Assembly: GCA_947253615.1 (NCBI GenBank)
Contig: CAMYAA010000002.1
Coordinates: forward strand, 1 to 20,873
Direction: 5' to 3'
Length of the DNA: 20,873 nucleotides
Origin: an uncultured Sutterellaceae bacterium
GTDB lineage: Bacteria > Pseudomonadota > Gammaproteobacteria > Burkholderiales > Burkholderiaceae_F
In this document: in pieces, positions 7,908-16,249 of the stretch
Layout of the letters: the number at the start of each line of letters is the position of its first letter
How positions within the stretch are numbered: the first letter of the stretch is position 1
Notes under the pieces: model-generated
The model's database searches: none
The model's input: the letters and a program-made list of their open reading frames with translations, nothing else
Told to the model about the DNA's origin: nothing
Program-made: the position numbers and the translations under genes

Positions 7908-8162
7908 TTAGAAAAGTTCTGAGAGTCCGTAGACTCGAATCAACGCGGTTAAACTCGAAGGCATAGTCAAAATCTCCAACGGTTGTTGGAGACGACTCGC
8001 CTCACGCTTTGCTGCTAATAATAAAGCAATTGAGACACTGTCAACGTCCGTCACGCCAGAGAGCTCAATACGCGTCTCGCCCGCGCGAATCGACTCAAGA
8101 AGACGAGGCTTTAAAGCGCCCGCCGTTTTGAGCGTCATGGGTCCTTCAATCACAAATGCCAT
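7908..8162 (-). CDS. mlaB: MlaB, STAS-domain subunit of the Mla phospholipid transporter
   Basis: MlaB binds the ATPase MlaF in the cytoplasm and is needed for assembly and activity of the MlaFEDB complex. The 84-residue protein is a single STAS domain, with the strand-turn-helix around residues 36-52 (GVTDVDSVSIALLLAA). Ser42 follows the conserved Asp where E. coli MlaB has Thr52; the usual Gly two positions on is replaced by Ser. It starts one base after the mlaC stop, so it is translationally coupled. Recognition relies on fold pattern plus position in the mla operon. Confidence 0.85.
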   Translation of the reverse strand: MAFVIEGPMTLKTAGALKPRLLESIRAGETRIELSGVTDVDSVSIALLLAAKREASRLQQPLEILTMPSSLTALIRVYGLSELF

Positions 8163-8163
8163 A

Positions 8164-8790
8164 TTACTGGGCCTCAGCCACTTTTTGCTCGAGTAAGGTA
8201 ATTAAGCCCGCAATCCCATTCTGGTCAATCACGGAAGCAAATTGCGCATGATAGTTTTCCACCATCCAAATGCCTTCAACATTCATGTCGACAATCTTCC
8301 ATTCGCCGTCTTTGTTCTTGTAGACACGATACGCCATCGCAATGGGCTTGCCACTGTGGCTGGCGCTCTCGAGCATCACGTTAACAACGAGGTCATTACT
8401 AATGGGATAGTTGCGCTGCTTTTTAAGCACACAGACATGGTCCGTAATTTGCTTGAGCGCCCCCGAATAAACACGAATCAATAACTGTTCAAAAAGCGTC
8501 TCTAAACGTTCACGCTCTTGAGGCGTAGCACGACGCCAACTCGGGCCCACCGTCATGCGGGTGACCATGCGAAAATCCACATTCGGACGAATCACATTGT
8601 TGACCAATTCACGAATCTGATCAATTTGACCATCTCGCAATTGCGGATTCTTTTTAATTTGATTGAGCACCTCATTGCCTAAAGCCACCACCCATTCATA
8701 GGGATTCACGTCGGCACTCTGGGCCCACACGAGAGAGGATGGCAATAACGCACAAAGCGACGTGCCGATAATCCATTGACGACGATTCAT
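8164..8790 (-). CDS. mlaC: MlaC, periplasmic phospholipid-binding protein
   Basis: MlaC (Ttg2D/YrbC family) shuttles phospholipid across the periplasm between outer-membrane MlaA and the inner-membrane MlaFEDB complex. The 208-residue precursor has a signal peptide (MNRRQWIIGTSLCALLPSSL, then VWA before QSADVNP). The RR near the start could even suit Tat, but Sec is usual. The body shows family landmarks: IRPNVDFRMVTRMTVGPSWRRATPQER, YSGALKQITDH, AMAYRVYKNKDGEWKIVDMNVEGIWMVENYHAQF. AGGAG lies 9 bases before the ATG. It sits between mlaA and mlaB. Confidence 0.95.
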   Translation of the reverse strand: MNRRQWIIGTSLCALLPSSLVWAQSADVNPYEWVVALGNEVLNQIKKNPQLRDGQIDQIRELVNNVIRPNVDFRMVTRMTVGPSWRRATPQERERLETLFEQLLIRVYSGALKQITDHVCVLKKQRNYPISNDLVVNVMLESASHSGKPIAMAYRVYKNKDGEWKIVDMNVEGIWMVENYHAQFASVIDQNGIAGLITLLEQKVAEAQ

Positions 8791-8814
8791 TCGACCGTAC
8801 TCCTATATAAACGT

Positions 8815-9636
8815 TTAGTCATCATCCGACAAATCAAGCGGCAGCAGCCCAGCGCTCGAAGACGGGGAAGTCGCCGCACCTGAGGCCCCACCCCCAGCAT
8901 TGAGCTCGGGATGGATCAAATGTTGACGATACTGCAAATAGCCGTTGCGAACCGCGACATACTCATCGAGCACATTCTTTAACATCGCATCCGCGCCCGA
9001 ATCGATTAAGTGCGAGCGTACATCAATCACCGACAAGCCCGTCACCCCCGCTTGAGCCCAGAAGGGCTCTTTAGCGAGTAAGTACGTCGTCGGATTGGTC
9101 GCTACCGTGATCGGCCACTGCCAAACGTCACGTGCCGTCGAAGGCCCTAAGAGCGGCAAGACCAAATAAGGACCCTCGGGCACGCCCCACGAGGCTAACG
9201 TCTGACCAAAGTCTTCGTCCTGGGCGTCGTTACCAATCCAGCTCGCTACATCAAACAATCCGCCAAGGCCAAAAACGCCATTGACTAAGAAACGAAACGA
9301 CGTGGCAATCGCCCCATTAACGTTACCTTGTAAGGCATGGTTGAGCGTATTCGAGGGCTCTTTCAAATTATGAAAAACGTTGCTCACCCCTTCACGGCCA
9401 AGCTCAGGCACCGCCCAGCGATAGGCCTTCGTTGCGGGTAAAACCACATACGTATCGAGCCCTTGGTTAAACGCAAACATTTTGCGGTTAAAGGACTCAT
9501 AGGGGTCCACGTTCACACTCGCATTCGCACGGGGTGCATCCGTCCCTGAGGTGGACGGCGCACTTGCGCACCCTGCCAACAAACTCAGAGAGAGCCCCAA
9601 GGACAACAGCCAAGTAACACGCTTAACCGATTTCAT
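8815..9636 (-). CDS. mlaA: MlaA (VacJ), outer-membrane lipoprotein of the Mla pathway
   Basis: MlaA sits in the outer membrane, usually with a porin, and removes phospholipids that reach the outer leaflet. The 273-residue precursor has a lipoprotein signal peptide with lipobox LLAGC (Cys23). Family motifs are clear: DPYESFNRKMFAFNQGLD, VSNVFHNLKEPSNTLNHALQG, GVFGLGGLFDVAS, EDFGQTLASWGVPEGPYLVLPLLGPS. The C-terminal tail (after about residue 245) is low-complexity Ala/Ser/Gly and acidic. Its ATG overlaps the mlaD stop by one base (TAATG), so translation is coupled. Having mlaA inside the operon is common in betaproteobacteria and differs from E. coli, where vacJ is elsewhere. Confidence 0.96.
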   Translation of the reverse strand: MKSVKRVTWLLSLGLSLSLLAGCASAPSTSGTDAPRANASVNVDPYESFNRKMFAFNQGLDTYVVLPATKAYRWAVPELGREGVSNVFHNLKEPSNTLNHALQGNVNGAIATSFRFLVNGVFGLGGLFDVASWIGNDAQDEDFGQTLASWGVPEGPYLVLPLLGPSTARDVWQWPITVATNPTTYLLAKEPFWAQAGVTGLSVIDVRSHLIDSGADAMLKNVLDEYVAVRNGYLQYRQHLIHPELNAGGGASGAATSPSSSAGLLPLDLSDDD

Positions 9637-10106
9637 TATCGTCCTGCCTTTTCTGCGGAATTAAACAAGAACTGACTGATCAAATTCTCAAGCACAATCG
9701 CACTTTGCGTACGGGAAATGACACTACCATTTTTTAAATTCGCATCGTCCGCACCAGGAATGAGCCCCACATATTGCTCACCCAACAAGCCCGAGGTCAA
9801 AATCTTTAACGACGAGTCCGCCGGGAACTCATACTGCGATTCCAAATCAAGGACAACCTTCGCCTGAAAACTCATCGGATCAAAACTAATACTCTTAACT
9901 CGACCAACCACCACGCCAGCCGACTTCACGGGTGCACGAGGCTTTAACCCCCCGATATTGCTGAACTCGGCCGAGACGCTATAGGTCTTATGCCCCCAAC
10001 CCAACGAACTTAAGTTCGCGGACTGTAACGCTAAAAATACGAGAGCCACTAAACCGAGCACCATAAAAATGCCCACTGCGACCTCTAAACCACCTGATTT
10101 CTTCAT
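9636..10106 (-). CDS. mlaD: MlaD, MCE-domain subunit of the Mla transporter
   Basis: MlaD is anchored in the inner membrane and forms the hexameric MCE ring through which phospholipid passes between MlaE and MlaC. The 156-residue protein has a single N-terminal membrane helix (about 8-28), then one MCE domain (about 40-118) with the typical FSNIGGLKPRAPVKSAGVVVGRVKSI run and LTSGLLGEQYVGLIPG. A short C-terminal helix (IVLENLISQFLF) corresponds to the pore-lining helix. Length fits the family. It lies 22 bases after mlaE and shares one base with mlaA. Confidence 0.96.
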   Translation of the reverse strand: MKKSGGLEVAVGIFMVLGLVALVFLALQSANLSSLGWGHKTYSVSAEFSNIGGLKPRAPVKSAGVVVGRVKSISFDPMSFQAKVVLDLESQYEFPADSSLKILTSGLLGEQYVGLIPGADDANLKNGSVISRTQSAIVLENLISQFLFNSAEKAGR

Positions 10107-10128
10107 GACTATTCCACGGATACAAAGA

Positions 10129-10911
10129 CTAAACTGAGGTAAACAACCAGGCTGTTAATACGAAATCCAGCCCCAAAACTAATAACGAACTGATCACAAC
10201 GGTCGAGGTGGTCGCACGCGCCACCCCTTCAGGCGTTGGACGAGAGCTATACCCCGTATAAAGCGAGACCAAACTCACAGCCGCGCCAAACACTAAGCTC
10301 TTAAAAATTCCACTGCCAATGTCGCTCGTCACATCCACGGCACTTTGCATCTGTGACCAAAACGCCCCATTGTCATTGCCAATCAAGGGAACGCCCACTA
10401 ACCAGGCGCCCACAATCCCCACCGCGGAAAAGATGAGGGCCAAAATCGGCATCGAAATAAACGCGGCAACAAAACGCGGCGCAATCACTCGACGAAGGGG
10501 ATCAACCCCCATCATTTCCATCGCCGAGAGTTGCTCTCCAGCTCGCATCAAACCAATCTCAGCGGTGAGCGCCGTCCCGGCACGCCCCGCAAACAAGAGC
10601 GCCGTCACCACGGGGCCAAGTTCGCGCACTAAACTCAACGCAACCAAAACCCCTAAGGCCTGTTCAGAGCCATAACGCACCAGGGTGTAATACCCTTGAA
10701 GTCCTAAGACAAAACCGACGAATAACCCTGAGACCGCAATAATGACCAGGGAGTAATTCCCGATAAAGTGAATTTGTTCGAGCACAATGCGCCCAGGCAC
10801 CCAAAGCGAACGCTTCAGAACGGCCAAACAAAACAAGCCAAAGCGCCCCATTTCACGTAAGGCACCCATCGTCTTTTGACCTACGCGCGCAAAAAAGTTA
10901 ACGAGCACCAT
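10129..10911 (-). CDS. mlaE: MlaE, permease subunit of the Mla ABC transporter
   Basis: MlaE is the inner-membrane permease of the MlaFEDB phospholipid transporter. The 260-residue protein is strongly hydrophobic with about five membrane helices. The coupling segment that contacts the ATPase is present: TAEIGLMRAGEQLSAMEMMGVDPLRRVIAPRF, followed by SMPILALIF. The family's VRELGPVVTALLFAGRAG motif is also intact. The ATG lies inside the end of mlaF (14-bp overlap) and has GGAGGA six bases upstream. Confidence 0.96.
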   Translation of the reverse strand: MVLVNFFARVGQKTMGALREMGRFGLFCLAVLKRSLWVPGRIVLEQIHFIGNYSLVIIAVSGLFVGFVLGLQGYYTLVRYGSEQALGVLVALSLVRELGPVVTALLFAGRAGTALTAEIGLMRAGEQLSAMEMMGVDPLRRVIAPRFVAAFISMPILALIFSAVGIVGAWLVGVPLIGNDNGAFWSQMQSAVDVTSDIGSGIFKSLVFGAAVSLVSLYTGYSSRPTPEGVARATTSTVVISSLLVLGLDFVLTAWLFTSV

Positions 10912-11734
10912 GCGTGTCCTCCGCCTTCAAAAATTCACTCGCCAACGAGGACGCGGGATAATGGAACTTCACCGGGCCATCGGCTTGTCCGCGAATAAAC
11001 TGCGTGACGAAGGGATCCGTCGAGGCGCTCAACTCGGCAGGTGTACCTTGGGCGGCGACCTGACCAGAACTGATCATGTACACGTAATCCGCGATTTCAA
11101 AGGTCTCTTGCACGTCATGCGTGACGATCAAACTCGTCGAACCTAACGCCGTGTTGAGCGAACGAATCAAGTGAGCCGTCACCCCCATCGAAATCGGATC
11201 TAACCCCGCAAAAGGCTCATCATACAAAATCAAGGAGGGATCAAGCGCAATCGCTCGCGCGAGGGCCACACGACGACTCATCCCACCCGAAATTTCCGAA
11301 GGCATCAATGCATGAGCACCTCTTAAGCCCACCGCATTGAGCTTCATCAAAACCAAGTCTCGAATCGTCTCTTCATCAAGATCCGTCTGCTCACGCAAAG
11401 GAAAGGCGACATTATCAAATACCGACAAGTCCGTAAAGAGCGCCCCAAACTGAAAGAGCATCCCCATGTGACGGCGCATTTGATAAAGACGCGTCGGGTC
11501 ATTCACATCCAAGCGCTCACCATCAATCAAGATGCGACCTTCATCAGGAGCGATTAACCCCCCAATTAACTTCAACAACGTGGTTTTGCCCATGCCCGAA
11601 CCTCCCATAATGGCCACCACTTGGCCACGTGGGAACGTCATGGACACATTGTTTAAAATGCCCCGATCCGAGTACCCAAAGGTCACTTGGTCGATCGTGA
11701 CATAACTATCCATACGCTTACTTTGATTCACCAC
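10898..11734 (-). CDS. mlaF: MlaF, ATPase subunit of the Mla transporter
   Basis: MlaF is the cytoplasmic ATPase that drives phospholipid trafficking by MlaFEDB. Walker A (GGSGMGKTT), the Q-loop (LFQFGALF), the signature SGGMSRRVALARA, Walker B with D-loop (LILYDEPFAGLDP) and the H-loop His (VTHDVQE) are all intact. The start is ambiguous. I chose GTG at 11734, which overlaps the preceding stop (TAGTG) and has GAAGGA 5-6 bases upstream, giving 278 residues. The first ATG, at 11713, lacks a good site and would give 271. The frame is open up to 11773 but a TTG there is unlikely. A C-terminal extension (about 250-278) resembles the MlaB/partner-binding tail seen in the family. Confidence 0.94.
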   Translation of the reverse strand: MVNQSKRMDSYVTIDQVTFGYSDRGILNNVSMTFPRGQVVAIMGGSGMGKTTLLKLIGGLIAPDEGRILIDGERLDVNDPTRLYQMRRHMGMLFQFGALFTDLSVFDNVAFPLREQTDLDEETIRDLVLMKLNAVGLRGAHALMPSEISGGMSRRVALARAIALDPSLILYDEPFAGLDPISMGVTAHLIRSLNTALGSTSLIVTHDVQETFEIADYVYMISSGQVAAQGTPAELSASTDPFVTQFIRGQADGPVKFHYPASSLASEFLKAEDTHGAR

Positions 11735-12147
11735 TAGTGTCCTTCGCCCAAAAGCGACTGAGGACCTGCACAAACGACCGCCTTCGTGATCTCAGGAATG
11801 CGCTTCGGTTTCATCGTCGTTTTCGAAACACACACCCATAACGTGTGGGCCTTAACCACGAGTTCATCCCCGCGGAAAAAGGCATAACAGCGTCGAGCCG
11901 ACACCCCACTGACTTGATCCAACCAGGTATAGACCGTTAAGCGCTCGCCGAGATAACTCGATTTTAGGTAGAGCACATGATGCTCGCGAACCACCCAGAT
12001 ATCTTCCGAACTCGGATCAATCAAATGAGCATGCTCACGCGCGAGTGTTTCCATCCAACCTAAATAAGCACGATTATTAACGTGCTTGAGCTCGTCGATA
12101 ACCGCTGAGGTCACCTCGATCGTTTGGCAATATATCTTTTTATCCAT
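11734..12147 (-). CDS. 4HBT-family acyl-CoA thioesterase
   Basis: A 137-residue single hotdog-fold protein of the 4-hydroxybenzoyl-CoA thioesterase group, which hydrolyses acyl-CoA thioesters in the cytoplasm. The active-site helix pattern is clear: DELKHVNNRAYLGWMETLAREH (about 19-40), corresponding to the D-x-x-G-HVNN-x-x-Y motif, with Lys in place of the usual Gly. Later strands (LKSSYLGERLTVYTWLDQVSG) also fit. The substrate cannot be told from sequence. It is the first gene of the unit leading into mlaF, overlapping its start by one base, which hints at a link with membrane lipid turnover. No convincing promoter was found upstream; a TACAAT hexamer lies too close to the ATG. Confidence 0.85.
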   Translation of the reverse strand: MDKKIYCQTIEVTSAVIDELKHVNNRAYLGWMETLAREHAHLIDPSSEDIWVVREHHVLYLKSSYLGERLTVYTWLDQVSGVSARRCYAFFRGDELVVKAHTLWVCVSKTTMKPKRIPEITKAVVCAGPQSLLGEGH

Positions 12148-12373
12148 GAACTAATTGTAGGCGAGACAGGAGCTACCCTGTAGCGACAACGAGGGAAAAC
12201 CTTTCTTAGAATCACTTTTCGTTGTATTCTCACCACCCAGAGAAGAACCCTGCGCTTTAGCACTGACTTCGTTACCCTTTGTATTCTTGGACCCGTATTT
12301 ACCCTGCAACCAAACGCACTCTCGTCTAAAATCAAAAGACTACTTTAAAAACGACTTTTACCATTCAGTTTCC

Positions 12374-14752
12374 GTGTCTACTCCAACCAAAACTCGTTCT
12401 GCTCCACGAAGCAAAAAGACTCAACCCAATCGAACCCTACGTTTTTTCAAATGGGCGATTGGTATCGGCGTGGCGGCGGCATTAAGCGGCCTGTTCCTGT
12501 TGATCTTCGTGTTTGCCTATATCTATCAGCAACTCCCGAGCCTTGATGCAGTCACCAACTATCATCCTCGAGTCCCTTTGCGCATTTGGAGTGAGGATGG
12601 GAAACTGCTCGCTGAATTCGGGCTTGAGCATCGTGACTATGTGCCGATTGCAGAAGTCCCGCCCATGATGAAAAAGGCCATCTTGGCCGCAGAAGATGAC
12701 GGTTTTTACGAACACCCTGGGATTGAAATCACCGGGATCTTACGCGCTGCCGTCATTAACGCGCTCACGGGGCGTCGTGGCCAAGGGGGCTCCACCATCA
12801 CGCAACAAGTCGCTCGTAACTTCTTCTTGACGACGGATCGTACTTACAAACGTAAGCTCTACGAAATCGCCATGTCCTTCAAAATCGAGCACTTGTTAAC
12901 CAAGGATCAAATCCTCGAGATCTATATCAATCAGATCTATCTTGGCCAACGTTCCTACGGCTTTCAAAGCGCCGCTCGAACCTATTTTGGTCGTCCGCTC
13001 AACGAGCTCTCGATTGCAGAGGCCGCTACCCTCGCTGGGTTACCCGTAGCCCCCTCGGCCTACAATCCGATCGTCAATCCCTCGCGTGCGACGATGCGTA
13101 AAAACTATGTTTTACGCCGCATGTATGACTTGGGTTATATCGATGAATTAACCTACACCTCGGAAAAGGCGGCACCGATGCAAACGCGTCGTTCGCCAAG
13201 TGCCCAAGAACTCATTGCAAATGGCTTGAGCTCGGACAAAACTTCGGCCGACTACGCCAGCGAACTCGCCCGTGTACTCGTCTATGACATCTTCCGCGAT
13301 GAAACCTATTCGCGCGGTCTCAATGTCTACACGACCATCAATTCCGTCGATCAAACCGCCGCGGTGGATGCCGTTCGCTCCGCCCTCATTAATTACGATC
13401 GCAAATACGGGTATCGCGGCCCCGAAGGCTTTGTCGATATTAGCGAGGCGAAAGAACGCGCCAAAATCATTCGTCAAACCCTGGAGTCCACCCGTACCTC
13501 GCCTATTATGGTGCCAGGGATCGTTTTGGAAGCGAGCAAAAAAGCCATTAAAGTGGCGATTTCCGCCAATGAAACCGTTACCCTCGACGCTAATAGCTTG
13601 AAGTTCGGACGACACTATCTCCCCGGGGGCCGATCGGCTAAAAATGGCTTACGCCCCGGTTCGATTGTTCGCGTCATGCGTACCCTCGACAAGAAGGCCT
13701 GGACCTTAGCGCAGGTCCCTGAGGTAGAAGCCGCTTTCATCGCCGGTGACTACAACACGGGGGCTGTCCGCGCACTCGTGGGTGGGTTCGACTTCAATAT
13801 CAATAAATTTAATCACGTCACGCAAGCGTGGCGTCAGCCTGGCTCCTCCTTCAAGCCCTTTATCTACTCGGCAGCCTTGGATAAGGGCTTTACACCGAGC
13901 ACGATCATTAACGATGCGCCCATTAGCATTGACCCGAAACTCACGGGTAATAAGCTCTGGGAGCCCCGTAACTATGAAGGTCGCTTTGATGGTCCCATGA
14001 CCTTGCGTCAAGGCTTGGAAAAATCTAAAAACTTGATCTCCATTCGTGTGCTCCAGGCCATTACCCCAGAGTACGCCCAACAGTACATTACCCGCTTTGG
14101 CTTCTCGCCCGTGGATCATCCGGCTAACTTGCCTATGGCCTTAGGTGCAGGGAGCGTTACCCCCTGGCAAATGTTTGGGGCCTATTGCACGTTCGCCAAC
14201 GGCGGCTTCCGCGTCAAGCCTTATTTGATCGACCATATCACTGACGTTGAAGGTCGAACCATCATGCGCAATACGGGACGTACTGCAGGGGACGAATCCA
14301 TTCGTGCCATTTCGGATCGCAATGACTTCACCATGGATTCGCTCTTACACAGCGTCGCCACCAACGGGACCGCACGACGTGCAACTCGCGAACTCAAACG
14401 CAATGACATTGCTGGGAAGACGGGGACCTCCAATAACGCTAATGACGCCTGGTTCTGCGGTTATGCAGGCAATCAAGCCGCCATTAGTTGGATTGGTTAT
14501 GACAATCCCAAACCGTTAGGGGCGCGTGAAACGGGCGGCGGGTTAGCCTTGCCCGTCTGGGTCGACTATATGCGCGTCGCACTCAAAGATGTCCCTGAAC
14601 GTGTCGTCGTTCAGCCCAATAGCATTGAAGAAATTGATGGGGAGTTCTACTACAAGGATCCGGTAAAAACTCGACCGATCCTCCCCGATGGAAATCCCGT
14701 CGAAATGCTCAATAAAAACGAGGTGGACATCATCCGTAATCCAATTTTCTAA
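12374..14752 (+). CDS. mrcA: Penicillin-binding protein 1A, bifunctional transglycosylase/transpeptidase
   Basis: This class A PBP polymerises and cross-links peptidoglycan at the inner membrane. From the chosen start it has 792 residues: a basic cytoplasmic N-terminus, one membrane helix (about 24-50), and a GT51 domain with catalytic Glu107 in AAEDDGFYEHPG, then RRGQGGSTITQQVARN and EIYINQIYLG. The transpeptidase domain has SSFK (nucleophile Ser491), SKN (551-553) and KTG (682-684) followed by TSNNANDAWFCGY. The 226-bp upstream gap holds no in-frame ATG. I placed the start at GTG 12374, which lacks a clear ribosome binding site; the TTG at 12287 is less likely. TTGTATTCT occurs twice in the gap (12222, 12279) as possible -10 sites. 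A terminator follows. Confidence 0.95.
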   Translation: MSTPTKTRSAPRSKKTQPNRTLRFFKWAIGIGVAAALSGLFLLIFVFAYIYQQLPSLDAVTNYHPRVPLRIWSEDGKLLAEFGLEHRDYVPIAEVPPMMKKAILAAEDDGFYEHPGIEITGILRAAVINALTGRRGQGGSTITQQVARNFFLTTDRTYKRKLYEIAMSFKIEHLLTKDQILEIYINQIYLGQRSYGFQSAARTYFGRPLNELSIAEAATLAGLPVAPSAYNPIVNPSRATMRKNYVLRRMYDLGYIDELTYTSEKAAPMQTRRSPSAQELIANGLSSDKTSADYASELARVLVYDIFRDETYSRGLNVYTTINSVDQTAAVDAVRSALINYDRKYGYRGPEGFVDISEAKERAKIIRQTLESTRTSPIMVPGIVLEASKKAIKVAISANETVTLDANSLKFGRHYLPGGRSAKNGLRPGSIVRVMRTLDKKAWTLAQVPEVEAAFIAGDYNTGAVRALVGGFDFNINKFNHVTQAWRQPGSSFKPFIYSAALDKGFTPSTIINDAPISIDPKLTGNKLWEPRNYEGRFDGPMTLRQGLEKSKNLISIRVLQAITPEYAQQYITRFGFSPVDHPANLPMALGAGSVTPWQMFGAYCTFANGGFRVKPYLIDHITDVEGRTIMRNTGRTAGDESIRAISDRNDFTMDSLLHSVATNGTARRATRELKRNDIAGKTGTSNNANDAWFCGYAGNQAAISWIGYDNPKPLGARETGGGLALPVWVDYMRVALKDVPERVVVQPNSIEEIDGEFYYKDPVKTRPILPDGNPVEMLNKNEVDIIRNPIF

Positions 14753-14757
14753 CACGA

Positions 14758-14788
14758 TTTAAACCAGGCCTTTGTGCCTGGTTTTTTT
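14758..14788 (+). terminator. Rho-independent terminator of PBP1A gene
   Basis: A 9-bp perfect stem (14761-14769 with 14776-14784, six-base loop) runs into seven Ts. It starts 8 bases after the stop codon. Confidence 0.92.
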
Positions 14789-14855
14789 ACTTAGGAGCTC
14801 CATGAACCCTTCGTAATCATTCGTTAACGACGCCAAAACTCCCATTGAGCGGGCG

Positions 14856-14891
14856 TATACTAATCGACTTTCATCCCTGAGCCTCAGGGAT
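14856..14891 (+). promoter_or_regulatory. -10-like TATACT followed by a perfect 19-bp palindrome before the purine permease
   Basis: TATACT (14856-14861) is a good -10 hexamer, though no recognisable -35 precedes it. Twelve bases later comes ATCCCTGAGCCTCAGGGAT (14873-14891), a perfect 9+1+9 palindrome, about 30 bases before the permease ATG. Its position just after the predicted transcription start suits an operator; as RNA it could form an 8-bp hairpin. It does not match the E. coli PurR box or the classical purine riboswitch as I know them. Confidence 0.5.
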
Positions 14892-14921
14892 TCTGACCAC
14901 TCCAAGGACCAAGGAAGACTC

Positions 14922-16235
14922 ATGTCAACGATTGCCAACTTCTTTAAACTTGACCAACACCAGACCAGCCTAAAAACCGAAATCATCGCTGGGTTAACCA
15001 CCTTCATGACCATGGCCTATGTGTTGGCCGTTGTCCCAAAACTTCTTTCACACACGGGTATGCCCATCCAAGAAATGGTCGTACTCGTCGCGCTCGCCAC
15101 CCTCATTGCCACCTTAATCATGGGGCTCTATACCAATCGCCCCTTTGCTCTCGCTCCTGGCCTGGGCTCCGTCGCGATTGCCGCCAGTATGGTCACCACA
15201 GGCGGCTTTAGTGTGGGCACCATGGCAGGTACGATTTTCATCAGTGGCGTTCTTTTTATGATCGTCACTTTTTTTGGGCTTCGAAATGCTGTCGTTAAAG
15301 CCATTCCACCCTCGTTGAAATATGCGGTGAGTGCTTCCGTGGGGCTCTTTATTGCCTTTATTGGCGCTCGCTCGGGCCACTTGATTCACGCAGGGAAACG
15401 CTCTTTAGAATGGGGCGACTTAGCCTCGGGCCACGCCCTCTTATGCTTGATTGGTTTTGTGCTCATTTTGGTCCTTCGTCAACGCAAGGTCCCGGGCGCC
15501 ATTATTTTGTCGATCCTCATTACGACCTTGATTGGCATTCCGTTGGGCTTAACGCACGTGCCCGATCATTTCATTCAACTGCCCTATAGTCTCGTCAATA
15601 CGTTTAGTCATCGTATTCATGACTTCAACCTTCTCGATTGCTTCAATATCGCAATCGTGCCTTTCGTCATCGCCCTCTTTATTCCAGACTTCTTCTCCAC
15701 CTTTGGGACCTTACTCGGGGTCGGTGGTAAGGCAGGATTCCTCGACAAGAATGGCGACTTACCCGGCATGGACAAGTGCTTTAATGTGGACTCGACGGCA
15801 ACGGCCGTGGGGGGCTTATTCTCCATTCCGTGCGTCACCACGTATTTAGAAAGCTCGGCAGGCGTTGAAGCGGGTGGTCGTACGGGCTTAACGGCCGTGG
15901 TCGTTGCCTTGTACTTCTTACTCGCGCTCTTTTTAACCCCTGTCGCCATTATGATTCCCGCGGCCGCGACGGCGCCGGCGTTAATCTTTATTGGGATTGA
16001 TATGCTCGGGGGCGTTCGCCGACTTGACTTTAGCTCATTTGATGAGTATTTCCCGGCCTTCGTGTGCATTACCTTTACGATCCTCGCGAGCAACATCGCC
16101 AACGGGATCTGTGTCGCCATTCCAACGTACTTGATCTTAAAGATTGCCGCTGGCAAGGCCCGTGAAATCAACCCCTTGCTCTACATCGTGTCGCTCATTT
16201 GCGTGCTTTACTTTGTAGCCTTAATCTTTAAATAG
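14922..16235 (+). CDS. NCS2-family (AzgA-like) purine permease, probably adenine/hypoxanthine
   Basis: A 437-residue inner-membrane transporter of the AzgA-like branch of the NCS2 family, which imports purine bases with protons. Landmarks are IIAGLTTFMTMAYVLAV near the N-terminus (residues about 20-37), IPDFFSTFGTLLGVGGKAGFLD (E. coli AdeP: DLFDTTGTLIGVAEKA), VDSTATAVGGLF, and YLESSAGVEAGGRTGLTAVVV. About 12-14 hydrophobic segments are evident. The first re-entrant motif reads FALAPGLGSVAI instead of the usual APGMGLNA. AAGGAAGA lies just before the ATG. The adenine deaminase gene follows 71 bases later on the same strand, so adenine is the likely substrate, although this is inferred from context. 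Confidence 0.9.
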   Translation: MSTIANFFKLDQHQTSLKTEIIAGLTTFMTMAYVLAVVPKLLSHTGMPIQEMVVLVALATLIATLIMGLYTNRPFALAPGLGSVAIAASMVTTGGFSVGTMAGTIFISGVLFMIVTFFGLRNAVVKAIPPSLKYAVSASVGLFIAFIGARSGHLIHAGKRSLEWGDLASGHALLCLIGFVLILVLRQRKVPGAIILSILITTLIGIPLGLTHVPDHFIQLPYSLVNTFSHRIHDFNLLDCFNIAIVPFVIALFIPDFFSTFGTLLGVGGKAGFLDKNGDLPGMDKCFNVDSTATAVGGLFSIPCVTTYLESSAGVEAGGRTGLTAVVVALYFLLALFLTPVAIMIPAAATAPALIFIGIDMLGGVRRLDFSSFDEYFPAFVCITFTILASNIANGICVAIPTYLILKIAAGKAREINPLLYIVSLICVLYFVALIFK

Positions 16236-16249
16236 GCTTTGAGCCCCTC

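Noticed and set aside
12165..12185. ACAGG/CCTGT dyad and TACAAT hexamer before the thioesterase gene, considered as promoter with operator
   Set aside because: TACAAT would place the transcript start almost at the ATG and no -35 element is present at proper spacing.
13148..13615. 155-codon open frame antisense to the PBP1A gene
   Set aside because: It is fully inside a well-supported gene and its translation has no recognisable motif.
14789..14921. Classical purine riboswitch before the permease
   Set aside because: The leader is short and I could not find the conserved three-way junction core sequence; the palindrome better fits an operator.
15617..16171. 184-codon open frame antisense to the purine permease
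   Set aside because: It lies wholly within the permease gene in the opposite strand, has a Lys/Pro/Ala composition typical of antisense frames, and resembles no family.
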